Below are positions 19,418 to 29,141 of a DNA stretch of 64,000 bases, piece after piece (the first letter of the stretch is position 1; every line of letters starts with the position of its first letter). This stretch comes from 630D-37 sp037478835 (GTDB lineage: Bacteria > Chloroflexota > Anaerolineae > Anaerolineales > Villigracilaceae). The translations under genes were made by a program, and so were the position numbers. Below the pieces are notes generated by a model, which saw nothing but the letters and a program-made list of their open reading frames with translations, did not search any database and was not told where the DNA came from. The stretch is taken from NCBI GenBank assembly GCA_037478835.1, contig JBBFLV010000002.1, positions 364,555 to 428,554 of the forward strand, read 5' to 3'.

Positions 19418-20113
19418 TTAGCGGCGACGGCCGCTGAGACCGGCCACCAGGGAGACGTAATAGAGCAGTTGCAGCAACGACGTGGCCAGGGCGGCGACGT
19501 AGGTCAGCGCGGCGGCGTTCAGAACGGTGCTCACGCCGCGAGCTTCCTCTTCGGTGCGGATCAGGCCGCTTTCGCGCAGCAGGGCACGGGCGCGTGCCGA
19601 GGCGTTGAGCTCCACCGGGAGAGTGGCCAGCGCGAAGACGGCACCGAGGGAGAAGGCCATCACACCCAGCCAGGCGATGCCGCTGGCGCGGATCATCAGG
19701 CCGACCAGGATCAGAATCCAGCCCAGGTAGGAGCCGATATTGACCGCCGGCACCAGCGCGCTGCGCAATTGCAGCGGGAAATAGCCTTCGGCGTGTTGCT
19801 GGGCATGACCGAGCTCATGCGCGGCGACCGCCAGCGCGGCCACCGAGGCGCTTTGGGCGACGCCGGCGGAAAGGCGCAGGGTGCGGTCGCGCGGGTCGTA
19901 GTGGTCGGTGAGGCTGCCGCCGATCACCTCAATGCGCACATCGCTCAGGCCGCCGTAGAGTGCCAGTCGCCGGGCGGCTTCTGCGCCGCTGATGCGGCTG
20001 CTGGCCGGGATGCGCCCCCAGCGCCGATAGGCCGATTGGACATACCAAGATGCCAGCATGGTGAGCAAAATGGCCGGCAACATGAACAACCAGTAATCGA
20101 AGCTATAGAACAT
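19418..20113 (-). CDS. YugP-type zinc metallopeptidase, membrane-bound
   Basis: A 231-residue protein with an N-terminal membrane helix, a soluble segment ending in the zinc motif HELGHAQQH (about residue 129) and three further hydrophobic stretches. This is the layout of the Zn_peptidase_2 (YugP) family, whose substrates are unknown. GGAGG lies ahead of the ATG, and it is followed 24 nt later by the mutase gene on the same strand. Confidence 0.88.
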   Translation of the reverse strand: MFYSFDYWLFMLPAILLTMLASWYVQSAYRRWGRIPASSRISGAEAARRLALYGGLSDVRIEVIGGSLTDHYDPRDRTLRLSAGVAQSASVAALAVAAHELGHAQQHAEGYFPLQLRSALVPAVNIGSYLGWILILVGLMIRASGIAWLGVMAFSLGAVFALATLPVELNASARARALLRESGLIRTEEEARGVSTVLNAAALTYVAALATSLLQLLYYVSLVAGLSGRRR

Positions 20114-20134
20114 AGCACCTCCGTGTGGAGAAGT

Positions 20135-21253
20135 TTACCATATTGGGAGAGGAATTCCGGAACCGTGCAGACGCACCTGCTCTGGATTGGATGGCCACAG
20201 GCCGGGAATGCGTTCACCGCATTTCGGGCAGGTGCCCTGGGCGGTGATGTGATATTCACGCACAATAAATCCGATGCGGCGGATCAGGCGGAAGTTACAG
20301 CGCGGGCAAAACGTATCTTCGTATTCGCCGACTTGTCCCGGCAGGTTGCCGGCATAGACGTAGCGCAGGCCGGCTTCCCGGCCGATCTCGGCGGCGCGCA
20401 GCAGGGTACGCGCGTCGGTATTATCGGGATCGGTCATTTTGTAGTCCTTGTGGAAGGCAGTCACGTGCCAGGGGATATCCGGTGAAAGCCCTGCTAGGAA
20501 GCGCGCCGCTTCCCAGAGTTCCTCGTTGGAGTCGTTGAATCCGGGCACGATCAGGGTCACGACTTCCACCCACAGACCGAGTTCGTGGGCACGACGGATA
20601 CCATCCAAGGTGTTTTGCAATGTGCCGCCGAGCTTGCGGTAATTGCGATCGTTCATGCATTTCAGATCGATCTTGTAAGCGTCCAGATACGGACGTAGAT
20701 ATTCCATCACTTCCGGTGTGTTGTTGCCGTTGGAGACGTAGGCGCAGAGCAGGCCGGCCTTTTTGGCCTCTTTGAAGATGCTCACCGCCCATTCGCTGGT
20801 GATGAGGGGTTCGTTATACGAGGAAACGATCGCCGCAGCCTGGGTTTGCTTTGCTAACGTCACCATTTGCTCCGGGCTGATCCGCCGCACCAGCTGAATG
20901 GCGGGATCGGAGGCCGGATCACGGAGCGCTTGAGAAGTGAACCAGTTTTGGCAATAGGGGCAGTGATAGTCACAACCCAGCATGCCAAAGGTGAGAGCAT
21001 TGGCGCCCGGAAGGACATGGAAGAAGGGCTTTTTCTCGATCGGATCGCTCTGCAACGCGGCTACATAGCCCCATGGAACGCGCAGTTTGCCGCCTTCGTT
21101 AAAGCGCACCTGACAGATGCCGCGCCGACCGCGACGGATCAGGCAACGGTGACCGCAGGCATAACAGCGAACGGAGCCATCTGCCAGAGATTCATAGAGC
21201 TCCCCCTCAACGGTTAATCGATCCAGGATTTCGGCAATCGTCGGAGTGCTCAT
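20135..21253 (-). CDS. amrS: AmmeMemoRadiSam system radical SAM enzyme
   Basis: A 372-residue radical S-adenosylmethionine protein resembling pyruvate-formate-lyase activases. The iron-sulfur cluster motif is Cys94-x3-Cys98-x2-Cys101 (CDYHCPYC), preceded by a Cys pair region (CYACGHRC) and followed by SSYNEPLI and IDLKCMND. A C-terminal zinc-ribbon-like region (CPRCNFRL...CPKCGERIPG) is typical of the AmrS group. The AMMECR1 and Memo partners of the three-gene system are not in this window. Its target is unknown. It is divergent from mobA with only 17 bp between start codons. Confidence 0.9.
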   Translation of the reverse strand: MSTPTIAEILDRLTVEGELYESLADGSVRCYACGHRCLIRRGRRGICQVRFNEGGKLRVPWGYVAALQSDPIEKKPFFHVLPGANALTFGMLGCDYHCPYCQNWFTSQALRDPASDPAIQLVRRISPEQMVTLAKQTQAAAIVSSYNEPLITSEWAVSIFKEAKKAGLLCAYVSNGNNTPEVMEYLRPYLDAYKIDLKCMNDRNYRKLGGTLQNTLDGIRRAHELGLWVEVVTLIVPGFNDSNEELWEAARFLAGLSPDIPWHVTAFHKDYKMTDPDNTDARTLLRAAEIGREAGLRYVYAGNLPGQVGEYEDTFCPRCNFRLIRRIGFIVREYHITAQGTCPKCGERIPGLWPSNPEQVRLHGSGIPLPIW

Positions 21254-21257
21254 ACAC

Positions 21258-21263
21258 TATAAT
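21258..21263 (+). promoter_or_regulatory. -10 element placed for a leaderless mobA transcript
   Basis: TATAAT followed by seven bases and then the mobA ATG; no ribosome-binding site. The same geometry is seen before cydDC and the GNAT gene. The -35 region would lie inside the start of amrS. Confidence 0.55.
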
Positions 21264-21270
21264 TAGCAAC

Positions 21271-21864
21271 ATGCTGACACTGGCCATTCAAGCCGGCGGC
21301 GAATCGCGCCGCATGGGAGAAGACAAGGCGCTCAAGTCCTTTTTGGGTCGCCCCTTAATTGTACACCTTTTGGAGCGGCTTGGGGGGATTGCCGATGAAA
21401 TCCTGGTGACGACCAATCGCCCGGCGGAATATGCTTTCCTGGGCGTGCGTTTGGTGAGCGATCGCTACCCGGGGCGCGGAGCGCTGGGGGGATTGTACAC
21501 GGCGCTGGAAGCGGCGGGGCAACCGTTGGTAGCGGTGGTGGCCTGTGATATGCCGTTTGCCAGCCGCGAGTTTTTCCTGCAGGCCCGCGAATGGATGCAG
21601 GAGGGTTGGGATGTGATCGTGCCGCGTAGCTCGGCCGGTTACGAGCCACTCCATGCCCTCTACCGCCGCGAGACGTGCTTGCCGGCGGTGGCTTCCGCGC
21701 TGGAATCCGGCGCCTGGCGGGTGATCTCCTGGTTTGAGCGCGTGCGTGTGCGCGAAGTCACCGCCGACGAAATGCGCCGGCTCGATCCGAGCGGCCGCGC
21801 CTTTTGGAACGTGAATACCCCCGAAGAGTTCGCCCAGGCGGAGGCGATGGCGAGGGGGGGATAA
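21271..21864 (+). CDS. mobA: Molybdenum cofactor guanylyltransferase
   Basis: A 197-residue nucleotidyltransferase: N-terminal AIQAGGESRRMGEDKAL matches the GTP-binding LAGGxxxRMGxDKA signature, followed by GRGALGGLYTAL and the metal-binding ACDMPF motif. MobA attaches GMP to molybdopterin to form the bis-MGD cofactor. Single-gene transcript by position, apparently leaderless. No molybdoenzyme is nearby. Confidence 0.9.
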   Translation: MLTLAIQAGGESRRMGEDKALKSFLGRPLIVHLLERLGGIADEILVTTNRPAEYAFLGVRLVSDRYPGRGALGGLYTALEAAGQPLVAVVACDMPFASREFFLQAREWMQEGWDVIVPRSSAGYEPLHALYRRETCLPAVASALESGAWRVISWFERVRVREVTADEMRRLDPSGRAFWNVNTPEEFAQAEAMARGG

Positions 21865-21914
21865 TAAAATCGGCTATCGAGTTGTCTGGTGTTTGGAAAT
21901 ATGGGCAGAAAACA

Positions 21915-22661
21915 TCAGAGACGTTCGTAGCCGAAGTGGGCGAGGAGTGAAAAGTCCAGGTGTTGGTTAATGATAGTAATGGCTTGTGGGGTTAGCTTTT
22001 CGCGCCAGCGTTCCCGAAGATAGTATTCCTGATATTCTGCAAAGGTCTGCCGGTCGCCTTTCGTGGATTCTTCAATGTTCAAGAAGATAGGGGATTTTCT
22101 CGAAAGAGCAAAACGTGAAGCAATTTTTTCGATAGTACTTTCAGGGTTTAAAACCAGATCTTCATAACGCAAATTGAGGCAAGATGCATAAGCGCTCAAG
22201 TTGACATACGAACGATTTTTTTCATTCCAAAGGACAACAGGGTTGGGGAAAGGTTCTGGATGGCCTTCTCGTCGAACGGTTGGCCATGGCCGTTGCAAGA
22301 ATTCCTCAAAGGATGGCATTCGGGAATAGTTGTGGTAAGGGCGGCGATAAAGGGATAACAACCACGAGTAAGGATTTTTCGTGACGGTTACGAAGACTAC
22401 CGTTTTTATGCCACTGGCAAAATGTGATAGCTCTTCGGGCGTTGGTGCCATGCGGTGTTTCCAGCCCAGGTTTTTGGAAAAAGTGAGTGCGAAGTAGAGG
22501 TCTCGTGGCCATTCCATTCGTGGGGAGAGCAATTGCAACCAGGAGGGGATCGTTCCGGGAAGCAAAGTGACTTGAAGATTGCGTTCTAAAAGTTGCGAGA
22601 GGTAGTTAGTACCGGTATTTCTTTCACCGTATAGTTTCACAAAACGAGAAAATTCTCCCAT
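21915..22661 (-). CDS. Sulfotransferase-like protein
   Basis: A 248-residue protein with a likely 5'-phosphosulfate loop near the N-terminus (YGERNTGTNYLSQLL) and a VTKNPYSWLLSLYRRPYH segment where sulfotransferases place the 3'-phosphate-binding R/K..S..Y motif. RYEDLVLNPESTIEKIA resembles the RYEDL-x-P motif of the fold. It would use PAPS to sulfate a sugar; the acceptor is unknown. AGGAG precedes the ATG. It follows the glycosyltransferase gene by nine bases on the same strand. Confidence 0.75.
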   Translation of the reverse strand: MGEFSRFVKLYGERNTGTNYLSQLLERNLQVTLLPGTIPSWLQLLSPRMEWPRDLYFALTFSKNLGWKHRMAPTPEELSHFASGIKTVVFVTVTKNPYSWLLSLYRRPYHNYSRMPSFEEFLQRPWPTVRREGHPEPFPNPVVLWNEKNRSYVNLSAYASCLNLRYEDLVLNPESTIEKIASRFALSRKSPIFLNIEESTKGDRQTFAEYQEYYLRERWREKLTPQAITIINQHLDFSLLAHFGYERL

Positions 22662-22670
22662 GCTAGACTC

Positions 22671-23762
22671 CTAATCTAAATTTTGCAAGATGATGCGGAC
22701 GGTATTTTCCCAGGTGAACATTTTGGCCCTCTCAAAGCCTTTCTGGCGTAAATGGGCTCGCAAATCGGCGTTTTGAGCCATTTCCAGTAGTCCTTCGCGT
22801 ATCGATTGGACATCATAGGCATCGACAAACCGGGCCGCATCGCCGGCTACTTCGGGAAGAGATGTCAGCCGCGAGGTCATCACCGGCGAACCACATCGGA
22901 AGGCCTCGACAACCGGCAGGCCGAATCCTTCAAACAGCGAAGGATAGACGGTAAATTGGGCTAGGGTATAGATCACCGGCATATCATCTGGGGGTACTGC
23001 GCCTAAGAGGTGCACACGTTCCGAAAGCCTTTCTAGGCGTTTGAGCGTATCGGTGCTTTTCCATCTTAGACTACCCGTGAGGTACAGATGATGGGGGATC
23101 ATGCCCTGGATACCTTCAAAAGCATCAAGAAGTCGATCCACATTCTTGCGTGGGGAGATGGATGTGGGATAGAAGATAAAGAGTTCGTGCAAGCGATAAC
23201 GTTCACGCACCTCTTCTAGGCGTGCTGTCTCGGAAATGGGCCGATAGCGATCGGATGGAGCTTCGTAAATGGTGATCGTCTTTTCCGGTCTGGCCTTTAA
23301 GAGGCGGATTGTATCCTGTCGCGTGAATTCAGAGACAGTAAAGATCTTCCATGCTTTGCGGGCGGCCAGGCGCAGCGCAAGGCGCATGTAGATCGTGTCC
23401 AAGGTGCGGTAGGCATTTAAGGCAGGATAGAAATAACCCAGATCGTGAAAGATAGCAATCGACTTGGAAGGTGCCCCGAGAGAGAGGGGGCCTTTTGGAA
23501 AGATGGCGAGATCGATTCCGTGACGCTTGAGTGCCTGCGGAAGCAAAAGGTGATCCCATACGAGGCGATGTTGGCGAGGTAAAACGTGAGTGATTGCATC
23601 AGGAAATTGCCTCGCCACCTGCGGATCGTCGCAGAAGATGTGCAGGCGAATTCCGGGAGCATATTGTAGAATACCGTTGATCAGGCCACGAATGAATTCG
23701 TTAGGGCCGGAGAATTCGCGCGTGATGCCGCGAGCAGCAATTCCGAGTTGAATAGCAGTCAT
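22671..23762 (-). CDS. GT4-family glycosyltransferase
   Basis: A 363-residue GT-B glycosyltransferase. The C-terminal half holds the nucleotide-sugar motif FEGFGLPVVEAFRCGSPVMT (E-x7-E), and the linker YPTSISPRKNVDRLLDAF is typical of GT4. The start MTAIQLGIAARG is chosen over a longer frame because AGGAAA stands nine bases before it and the extension runs into the divergent promoter. Likely builds the glycan of this locus. Confidence 0.88.
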   Translation of the reverse strand: MTAIQLGIAARGITREFSGPNEFIRGLINGILQYAPGIRLHIFCDDPQVARQFPDAITHVLPRQHRLVWDHLLLPQALKRHGIDLAIFPKGPLSLGAPSKSIAIFHDLGYFYPALNAYRTLDTIYMRLALRLAARKAWKIFTVSEFTRQDTIRLLKARPEKTITIYEAPSDRYRPISETARLEEVRERYRLHELFIFYPTSISPRKNVDRLLDAFEGIQGMIPHHLYLTGSLRWKSTDTLKRLERLSERVHLLGAVPPDDMPVIYTLAQFTVYPSLFEGFGLPVVEAFRCGSPVMTSRLTSLPEVAGDAARFVDAYDVQSIREGLLEMAQNADLRAHLRQKGFERAKMFTWENTVRIILQNLD

Positions 23763-23795
23763 GCAATGTTTCCTGGATGAGTTGAATTGCTCTGT

Positions 23796-23803
23796 ATTAT
23801 AAT
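23796..23803. promoter_or_regulatory. Overlapping divergent -10 elements
   Basis: ATTATAAT is self-complementary, so TATAAT can be read on the plus strand (23798-23803, toward the second sulfotransferase) and on the minus strand (23801-23796, toward the glycosyltransferase). Predicted leaders are about 37 and 27 nt. The -35 boxes are poor in both directions. Confidence 0.5.
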
Positions 23804-23846
23804 GCCTGAATCGTGAGAGTCCAAAAATATCTCTAGGAGAGTGAAC

Positions 23847-24737
23847 GTGACTTCTGGAAAGCTCGATTTCATTTGTGTGGGTGCCGAAAAATGCGGTACG
23901 ACTTGGTTGGCCGAAATGCTTCGCCAGCATCCGCAGGTTTTTCTTCCAGCGCAAAAAGAATTGCACTACTTTAATCGCAAATTCGTCGAAGATCCATCTC
24001 TGGATAACTATAACTTTGATAAACCGATTGAATGGTATCTTTCATTTTTTGGTCTGGCTCGACCCGAACAGATAAAAGGAGAAATTTGTCCATCCTATCT
24101 TTGGGATGAACACGCGCCGTACCGGATCCATGAGTTTGACCCAGGATTGAAAATTTTTATGATACTCCGCGATCCGGTTGAAAGGACGTTGTCTGCTTAT
24201 CGTTTTTATGTCCAGAGGGGTGTCATTCGCGAAAAAGATATTCGCCAAGGTTTGTTAAATCATGCGAGTCTGACCCTGGGAAGGAGTGCATATTTCCCTC
24301 AAGTGAAACGTTATTTTGATCTGTTCCCGCCAGAGCAGATTCGAGTGTATTTCTTTGAAGATATCCGTAAGGATGCTCCCGCTTTCCTAAAACGTGTCGA
24401 ATCTTTTTTGGGGGTGGAAGAATTCGTTCCGGAAAATGCAACCGAAGCAGTTTATGTAACCGGGGAACCTGTCTCAGAGACTTTAAATCGCTTGCTAGTG
24501 CGAACTCGTCATTTTGCGCGACGCTATCTTCCTCCATTTGCAATCGATTGGGCACGTCGGGTGGGACTGGCTGAGCAAATGGAAAAACTGCGACAGGCCA
24601 ATCGGGCCCGTAAACGTCCTACTACCAAGCAATCGCTAGATGAAGAGACTCGCCAATGGTTGCGGGACTATTTCCGTGCCGATATTGAACAGCTGGAAGA
24701 CTTGTTGGGAGTCGATCTGAGCGCATGGAAGAATTGA
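23847..24737 (+). CDS. Sulfotransferase (heparan-type fold)
   Basis: A 296-residue enzyme with both PAPS-binding motifs: CVGAEKCGTTWLAEML at residues 10-25 and the 3'-phosphate motif ILRDPVERTLSAYRFY near residue 109. KELHYFN matches the family's K-E-x-x-F-F box. It transfers sulfate from PAPS to a carbohydrate or small molecule. The GTG at 23847 is preferred over the GTG at 23841, since AGGAG at 23835-23839 has proper spacing only to the second. The flippase gene begins inside its last 13 bases. Confidence 0.88.
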   Translation: MTSGKLDFICVGAEKCGTTWLAEMLRQHPQVFLPAQKELHYFNRKFVEDPSLDNYNFDKPIEWYLSFFGLARPEQIKGEICPSYLWDEHAPYRIHEFDPGLKIFMILRDPVERTLSAYRFYVQRGVIREKDIRQGLLNHASLTLGRSAYFPQVKRYFDLFPPEQIRVYFFEDIRKDAPAFLKRVESFLGVEEFVPENATEAVYVTGEPVSETLNRLLVRTRHFARRYLPPFAIDWARRVGLAEQMEKLRQANRARKRPTTKQSLDEETRQWLRDYFRADIEQLEDLLGVDLSAWKN

Positions 24738-26263
24738 GCTTTTCCAGAGAAGAATCAACCTCTTCGCGGGGGCTGGAAGAGAAGACCGTTCTTACGCTAG
24801 CCAAGGGAAGCTTAATTGGTCTGGTCGGTCGCCTGCTGGGGCGCTTTTTAATGCTGTTGTATCAAATCCTTCTGGCGCGTAGCCTGGGGCGGGATCAATA
24901 TGGATTGTTTTCGCTCGGATGGTCGGTTCTCCAGATCAGCTTGTACATGGGTCCCGTTGGCATTCAACAGGCGATCCTTCGATTCGCTTCCCCTTTGTGG
25001 AAAAAAGATGATACGGGTTTTCGCAGAGTCGTACAGCAAGCGCTGGTCATGGCGATTCTCTCAGGATTGCTGTTGGCAGGTCTGCTTTTTGCCTTTTCCC
25101 CCCTGCTGGCCGATTTTTTCCGCAAGCCGGCGCTGACGATGGTCTGGCGTGGTGTGGCTTTGACGCTTTTGTTGTCATCCACCTTGCGGGCACTTTCGGC
25201 GATCACGCGCATCTCGCGCAAAGTCCAATTCAGTGCATTGGTCGAGGATATTCTCTTGCCGTTTAGCATGGCTGTGATCGCGCTCGGAGTAACGGTTTTC
25301 TGGCCTGGAGGGCTGCAGGGCGCGCTGTTCTCGGTGATCATGGGGTACGTCCTGATGACCGCTCTGGCCTGGTATTTTGTCAGGGCCTTGTTCCCCTCCG
25401 TTTTTGCTTCTGTGGATTGGCAAGGAACGATTTTTCGTGCCCTCTCGGCATTTTCTTTACCGGCATCGTTGGTCGCTTTGCTCAACCTTTTGACGCAGTG
25501 GTTGCCGCGCCTGATCCTAGGGTATTTTCGCCCGGAAGCAGAAGTGGGGCTTTATCAGGCGGCGTTTCAGGTGGCTACTCTCCCCGCGCTGATTTTGGCT
25601 TCTACGGGGCCGATTTTCATCCCCGTGATTGCCCGGCTGATCGGCGAAAAAGATTTCCAACAAGTGAATGAGGTGTACAAGGTCACTACAAAATGGACGC
25701 TTTATCTCAGCGCTCCTTTGATGATCCTCATGTTCTTTTATCCTAAGACCTTTATGCAATTGCTCTTTGGAGCCGAGTATCAGCAGGCATCACTTATTTT
25801 TCTAATCTTGTTGGCTTCGCAAGCGGTTAATGCGGCTACCGGGAGCGTTTTTCCTTTACACTTGATGCTTGGCTACGAACGCCGTGTTTTATGGCTCCAA
25901 GGTCTTACTTTTGCTTTTACAATGCTTACCTCGATATGGTGGAGTGCTCGATGGGGTACCGTGGGCACTGCCTTGGCGACAACATTGGGGATTGCATTGG
26001 GCAATCTGCTGGCGCTGATTAGTATTTGGAAGCTTGGAGGATATTTGCCATTCGATCGACGTTATTGGAAAGGAGGAGTGGCCCTGGGATGTTCTCTATT
26101 CCCAGTCTTTGGATTGTCCTACTTATCTCCGGAAAACATTTGGAGCCTGCTACTGGCAGGAGGGCTAAATATCCTCGTCTTTGCGGGAACACTATGGATG
26201 CTTGGTTTTGACGATGAAGATAAGCAGCTTATCCATGCTGTGCTGCGAAAAATATGGAGGTAG
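24725..26263 (+). CDS. Polysaccharide flippase (MOP superfamily, Wzx-like)
   Basis: A 512-residue polytopic protein with about 12-14 membrane helices and the N-terminal pattern of oligosaccharide flippases (LTLAKGSLIGLVGRLLGRFL...LARSLGRDQYGLFSLGWSV). It probably turns a lipid-linked glycan across the cytoplasmic membrane. The start overlaps the sulfotransferase by 13 bp, so translation is coupled. Confidence 0.88.
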   Translation: MEELSFSREESTSSRGLEEKTVLTLAKGSLIGLVGRLLGRFLMLLYQILLARSLGRDQYGLFSLGWSVLQISLYMGPVGIQQAILRFASPLWKKDDTGFRRVVQQALVMAILSGLLLAGLLFAFSPLLADFFRKPALTMVWRGVALTLLLSSTLRALSAITRISRKVQFSALVEDILLPFSMAVIALGVTVFWPGGLQGALFSVIMGYVLMTALAWYFVRALFPSVFASVDWQGTIFRALSAFSLPASLVALLNLLTQWLPRLILGYFRPEAEVGLYQAAFQVATLPALILASTGPIFIPVIARLIGEKDFQQVNEVYKVTTKWTLYLSAPLMILMFFYPKTFMQLLFGAEYQQASLIFLILLASQAVNAATGSVFPLHLMLGYERRVLWLQGLTFAFTMLTSIWWSARWGTVGTALATTLGIALGNLLALISIWKLGGYLPFDRRYWKGGVALGCSLFPVFGLSYLSPENIWSLLLAGGLNILVFAGTLWMLGFDDEDKQLIHAVLRKIWR

Positions 26264-26266
26264 ATG

Positions 26267-27013
26267 ATGAAATTGAGAATGCCTCGAAAGGTTGATATTT
26301 TGGGATGGTTGATTACGCCGATGCGAAAAATACGCGGTCTCTTTGCTCCAAAAAGTGTGTTGGTGCTTGGAGATAGCCACGCTTCTGTTTTCTACCATTT
26401 GAGTTTTGACCGGGCCTTCCCGAATTATGTTTTTTATTTATGTTCGGTGGGAGGAGCGACCGTTTCGGGATTAGAGAATCCAAATTCGAAAACCCAGGCA
26501 TATCCTCGTTTTGAATCTGCCATTCGTCGTCACCCGGCCAGCGCTTATATCACTTTGTTGGGCGAAGTAGATGTTGGGTTTGTGATCTGGTATCGTGCTC
26601 AAAAATATCAGGTGCCGGTAGAACAGATGCTTGAGCAGGCGGTGCAAAAATACGAGAGGCTACTGAGAGAATTGCGTCGACGCGGTCCGGTTATCGTGAT
26701 TAGCGCGCCCTTACCCACAATTCCAGACGAAAACCCATGTGGTGAGGTGGCTAATTTGCGTCGAGAAGTCAAGGTTTCTCAAAGGGAGCGCACGGCGTTA
26801 ACGTTGCTTTTCAATCAACGAGTGCGAGAAATTTGTGAACGGATCGGGGCACATTTTATTGATCTGGATGCGGAAAGCCTAGGTGAAGATGGATTGGTGA
26901 AGAAGGAATTACTCAACAAGAAACCTTGTGATCACCACTACGATCTTAGTGCCTATGCCCGAATGCTGATCGAAAAATTGCGACCGTTGCTTTTAAGTGA
27001 TAACTTGACCTGA
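26267..27013 (+). CDS. SGNH/GDSL-like hydrolase
   Basis: A 248-residue protein carrying SGNH block I as VLVLGDSHASVF (Ser about 36), a GEVD segment in place of the usual GxND, and the C-terminal block V CDHHYDLSAYA with Asp and His. No membrane helix. Such enzymes in glycan loci add or remove acyl groups. ATGATG start; the second ATG has the better spacing to GGAGG (26256-26260). Confidence 0.72.
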   Translation: MKLRMPRKVDILGWLITPMRKIRGLFAPKSVLVLGDSHASVFYHLSFDRAFPNYVFYLCSVGGATVSGLENPNSKTQAYPRFESAIRRHPASAYITLLGEVDVGFVIWYRAQKYQVPVEQMLEQAVQKYERLLRELRRRGPVIVISAPLPTIPDENPCGEVANLRREVKVSQRERTALTLLFNQRVREICERIGAHFIDLDAESLGEDGLVKKELLNKKPCDHHYDLSAYARMLIEKLRPLLLSDNLT

Positions 27014-27047
27014 TGCTATCGAGAAGATGCCAATAAGGAGTGTCCAG

Positions 27048-29141
27048 GTGGCTTTGCGTAAACATATCCTCAATATCCTTATCTTCCTTCCCCTTTTCTT
27101 GTTACTCTTTTTCTCCTCCCTCTCCTTCCATGCCATTGCCTGGGGCACGGGGGAGTGGTGGGGAGAGTTTTCGCTGCGCTGGGGAGTGGCATTTTTACTT
27201 TTTATTGTCGGGGAGGGGGTGCTCCTCGTGTTGGTGGCGCTGGCGCTTTGGCGACCGCAGGCTTTGCAGCCCGTGACGCAACGTTTGGTGCGCGCTCGCC
27301 AACGCTTGGGGGTTGGACGCTGGCTGCTGGTGTTGCTGGCGTTGGCGTTGCCGATCTGGTTTTTGCAGTATACCCCGTGGGGAGTGGTGTTCCGAGCGCT
27401 ACCCTTGCGGCTTTTGATTTGGGGGATGGAGTTGGCTTTCTTAACCTTTTTGCTTACATCTGGGCCGGCCTTGTTTTCTTTCTCTGCCTGGGTCGGTGCT
27501 GTGCTCTTGAGCGGCTTTTCGTTCACGCTGGCAGCGAACTTGCGCCTGGTGACCGATTTCCCTTTCGCACTGGGTTGGTCGGAGGGTAATCGCTTGTGGG
27601 ATTATTCCATGCTCTTCGGTGCCGATCGCTACCAACTGGCGCCCGGTCAGGGAAGCTGGGTACACCTTTCCCTAGGGCGACAACTGGTGGGTGGTTTGCC
27701 GTTCCTGTACCGCAATCTGACGATTGCCCAGGAGCGAGCTTGGATTGGCCTGACCTATATTCTGCCCTACGTGCTTCTGGGGTGGATCACGTTCTGGAAA
27801 GCGCGCTCTGATTCTCCCCGGCGCTGGTTGCTGGCCGGGCTTTGGGGGGCGCTCTTCCTGCTCCAAGGGCCGATCCATCCGCCGTTGATCTTCGCCGCCA
27901 TTTTGACCGTTTTGGCCTGGGGGACTCCCCTTTGGCTTGGGGCGCCACTTCTGGTGATCGCGGCCTATTTTGCCGAAATCTCGCGCTATACCTGGGCTTT
28001 TGCCCCAGCGATGTGGATCGGTATATTGGAATGGGTCTCTGACCCCTGGGAAGGCGGCCGTCTTTCGCGGCGCGGCTGGGTGCGTGTGGTTGTGCTGGTG
28101 CTGGCCGGCTTGTTCGGCGGCGCAATTTTGCCGAATTTGGTGGCGCGTTTTCAGGGGGGAGGGGAAGGTTTTTCGGTAAAGTTCACCGAACAACCACTGC
28201 TCTGGTATCGTTTGCTCCCGAACGCTACGTATGGCCCCGGCATCTTGCTGGCCTTGTTGATCGCCACCGGCCCGCTGATCGCCCTTTTGGCCTATCTGGC
28301 TTTCCGTCGGGAGTGGCCGCTTGCTTTTTGGCAGAAGCTGGCTATCGCGGCACCCTTGCTGGCGTTCCTCATCGTTGGCCTGATCGCCAGTACCAAGATC
28401 GGCGGTGGTGGTGACCTGCACAACCTGGATATGTTCCTGCTTGGCCTGCTTTTCACAGCGGCGCTGGCCTGGAGATACCGAGATTTCCTCTTCACTCCCC
28501 CGAAACATGGCTTATCGCTGGCGTTCCTGCTTTTGACTTTGATCCTGCCTTCCTGGACTTCTCTGCCGCGCCTGGCACCCTTGCGCGTGGATGAGAGGAT
28601 GATCCCTACCTTGCTGCGATTAACGGACAAAGAGATCAACTATAAACTCGAACCCGAACGGGCGCGCCGGGCGTTGGGTCTTTTGCCACCGCCGGAGCAG
28701 GCGCAGCGGGCGCTGGACCTTGTGCGTCAGGTGGTGACCGAGGCACAGAGCCGGGGGGAAGTTCTCTTCATGGATCAGCGGCAACTGCTCACGTTCGGCT
28801 ACGTTCAGGCTCCGCTGGTGGTGGAATACGAAAAGAAGTATATGATGGACCAGGCCATGACTCCCAACGTGGAATATTTCCGCAAGTTCTATGACGATCT
28901 GGCGAAGCGACGCTTTGCCCTGATTATCACCGATCCGCTTTTCACGCCGATCAAAGATGCTTCCTATGCCTTTGGCGAGGAGAACAACGCCTGGGTCACC
29001 TGGGTTTCCAGGCCTGTCTTGTGCTACTATATGCCGATTGAAACGATTCAAGATATGCGCTTGCAGCTTCTCGTTCCCAATCCCCAGGCGACTGATTGCC
29101 GCGATGCTTTGCCGAAAGATGTGCTGAATGCCACCCCTTGA
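27048..29141 (+). CDS. Large polytopic membrane protein, function unknown
   Basis: A 697-residue protein with about 13 hydrophobic segments over the first 500 residues and a soluble C-terminal domain of about 170 residues (from about MIPTLLRLTDKEINY). The size and layout resemble GT-C glycosyltransferases and related large surface-glycan enzymes, but I see no diagnostic motif. GTG at 27048 is chosen since AAGGAG ends seven bases upstream; an ATG at 27027 precedes that site. The methyltransferase start overlaps its end by 14 bp. Confidence 0.8.
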   Translation: MALRKHILNILIFLPLFLLLFFSSLSFHAIAWGTGEWWGEFSLRWGVAFLLFIVGEGVLLVLVALALWRPQALQPVTQRLVRARQRLGVGRWLLVLLALALPIWFLQYTPWGVVFRALPLRLLIWGMELAFLTFLLTSGPALFSFSAWVGAVLLSGFSFTLAANLRLVTDFPFALGWSEGNRLWDYSMLFGADRYQLAPGQGSWVHLSLGRQLVGGLPFLYRNLTIAQERAWIGLTYILPYVLLGWITFWKARSDSPRRWLLAGLWGALFLLQGPIHPPLIFAAILTVLAWGTPLWLGAPLLVIAAYFAEISRYTWAFAPAMWIGILEWVSDPWEGGRLSRRGWVRVVVLVLAGLFGGAILPNLVARFQGGGEGFSVKFTEQPLLWYRLLPNATYGPGILLALLIATGPLIALLAYLAFRREWPLAFWQKLAIAAPLLAFLIVGLIASTKIGGGGDLHNLDMFLLGLLFTAALAWRYRDFLFTPPKHGLSLAFLLLTLILPSWTSLPRLAPLRVDERMIPTLLRLTDKEINYKLEPERARRALGLLPPPEQAQRALDLVRQVVTEAQSRGEVLFMDQRQLLTFGYVQAPLVVEYEKKYMMDQAMTPNVEYFRKFYDDLAKRRFALIITDPLFTPIKDASYAFGEENNAWVTWVSRPVLCYYMPIETIQDMRLQLLVPNPQATDCRDALPKDVLNATP

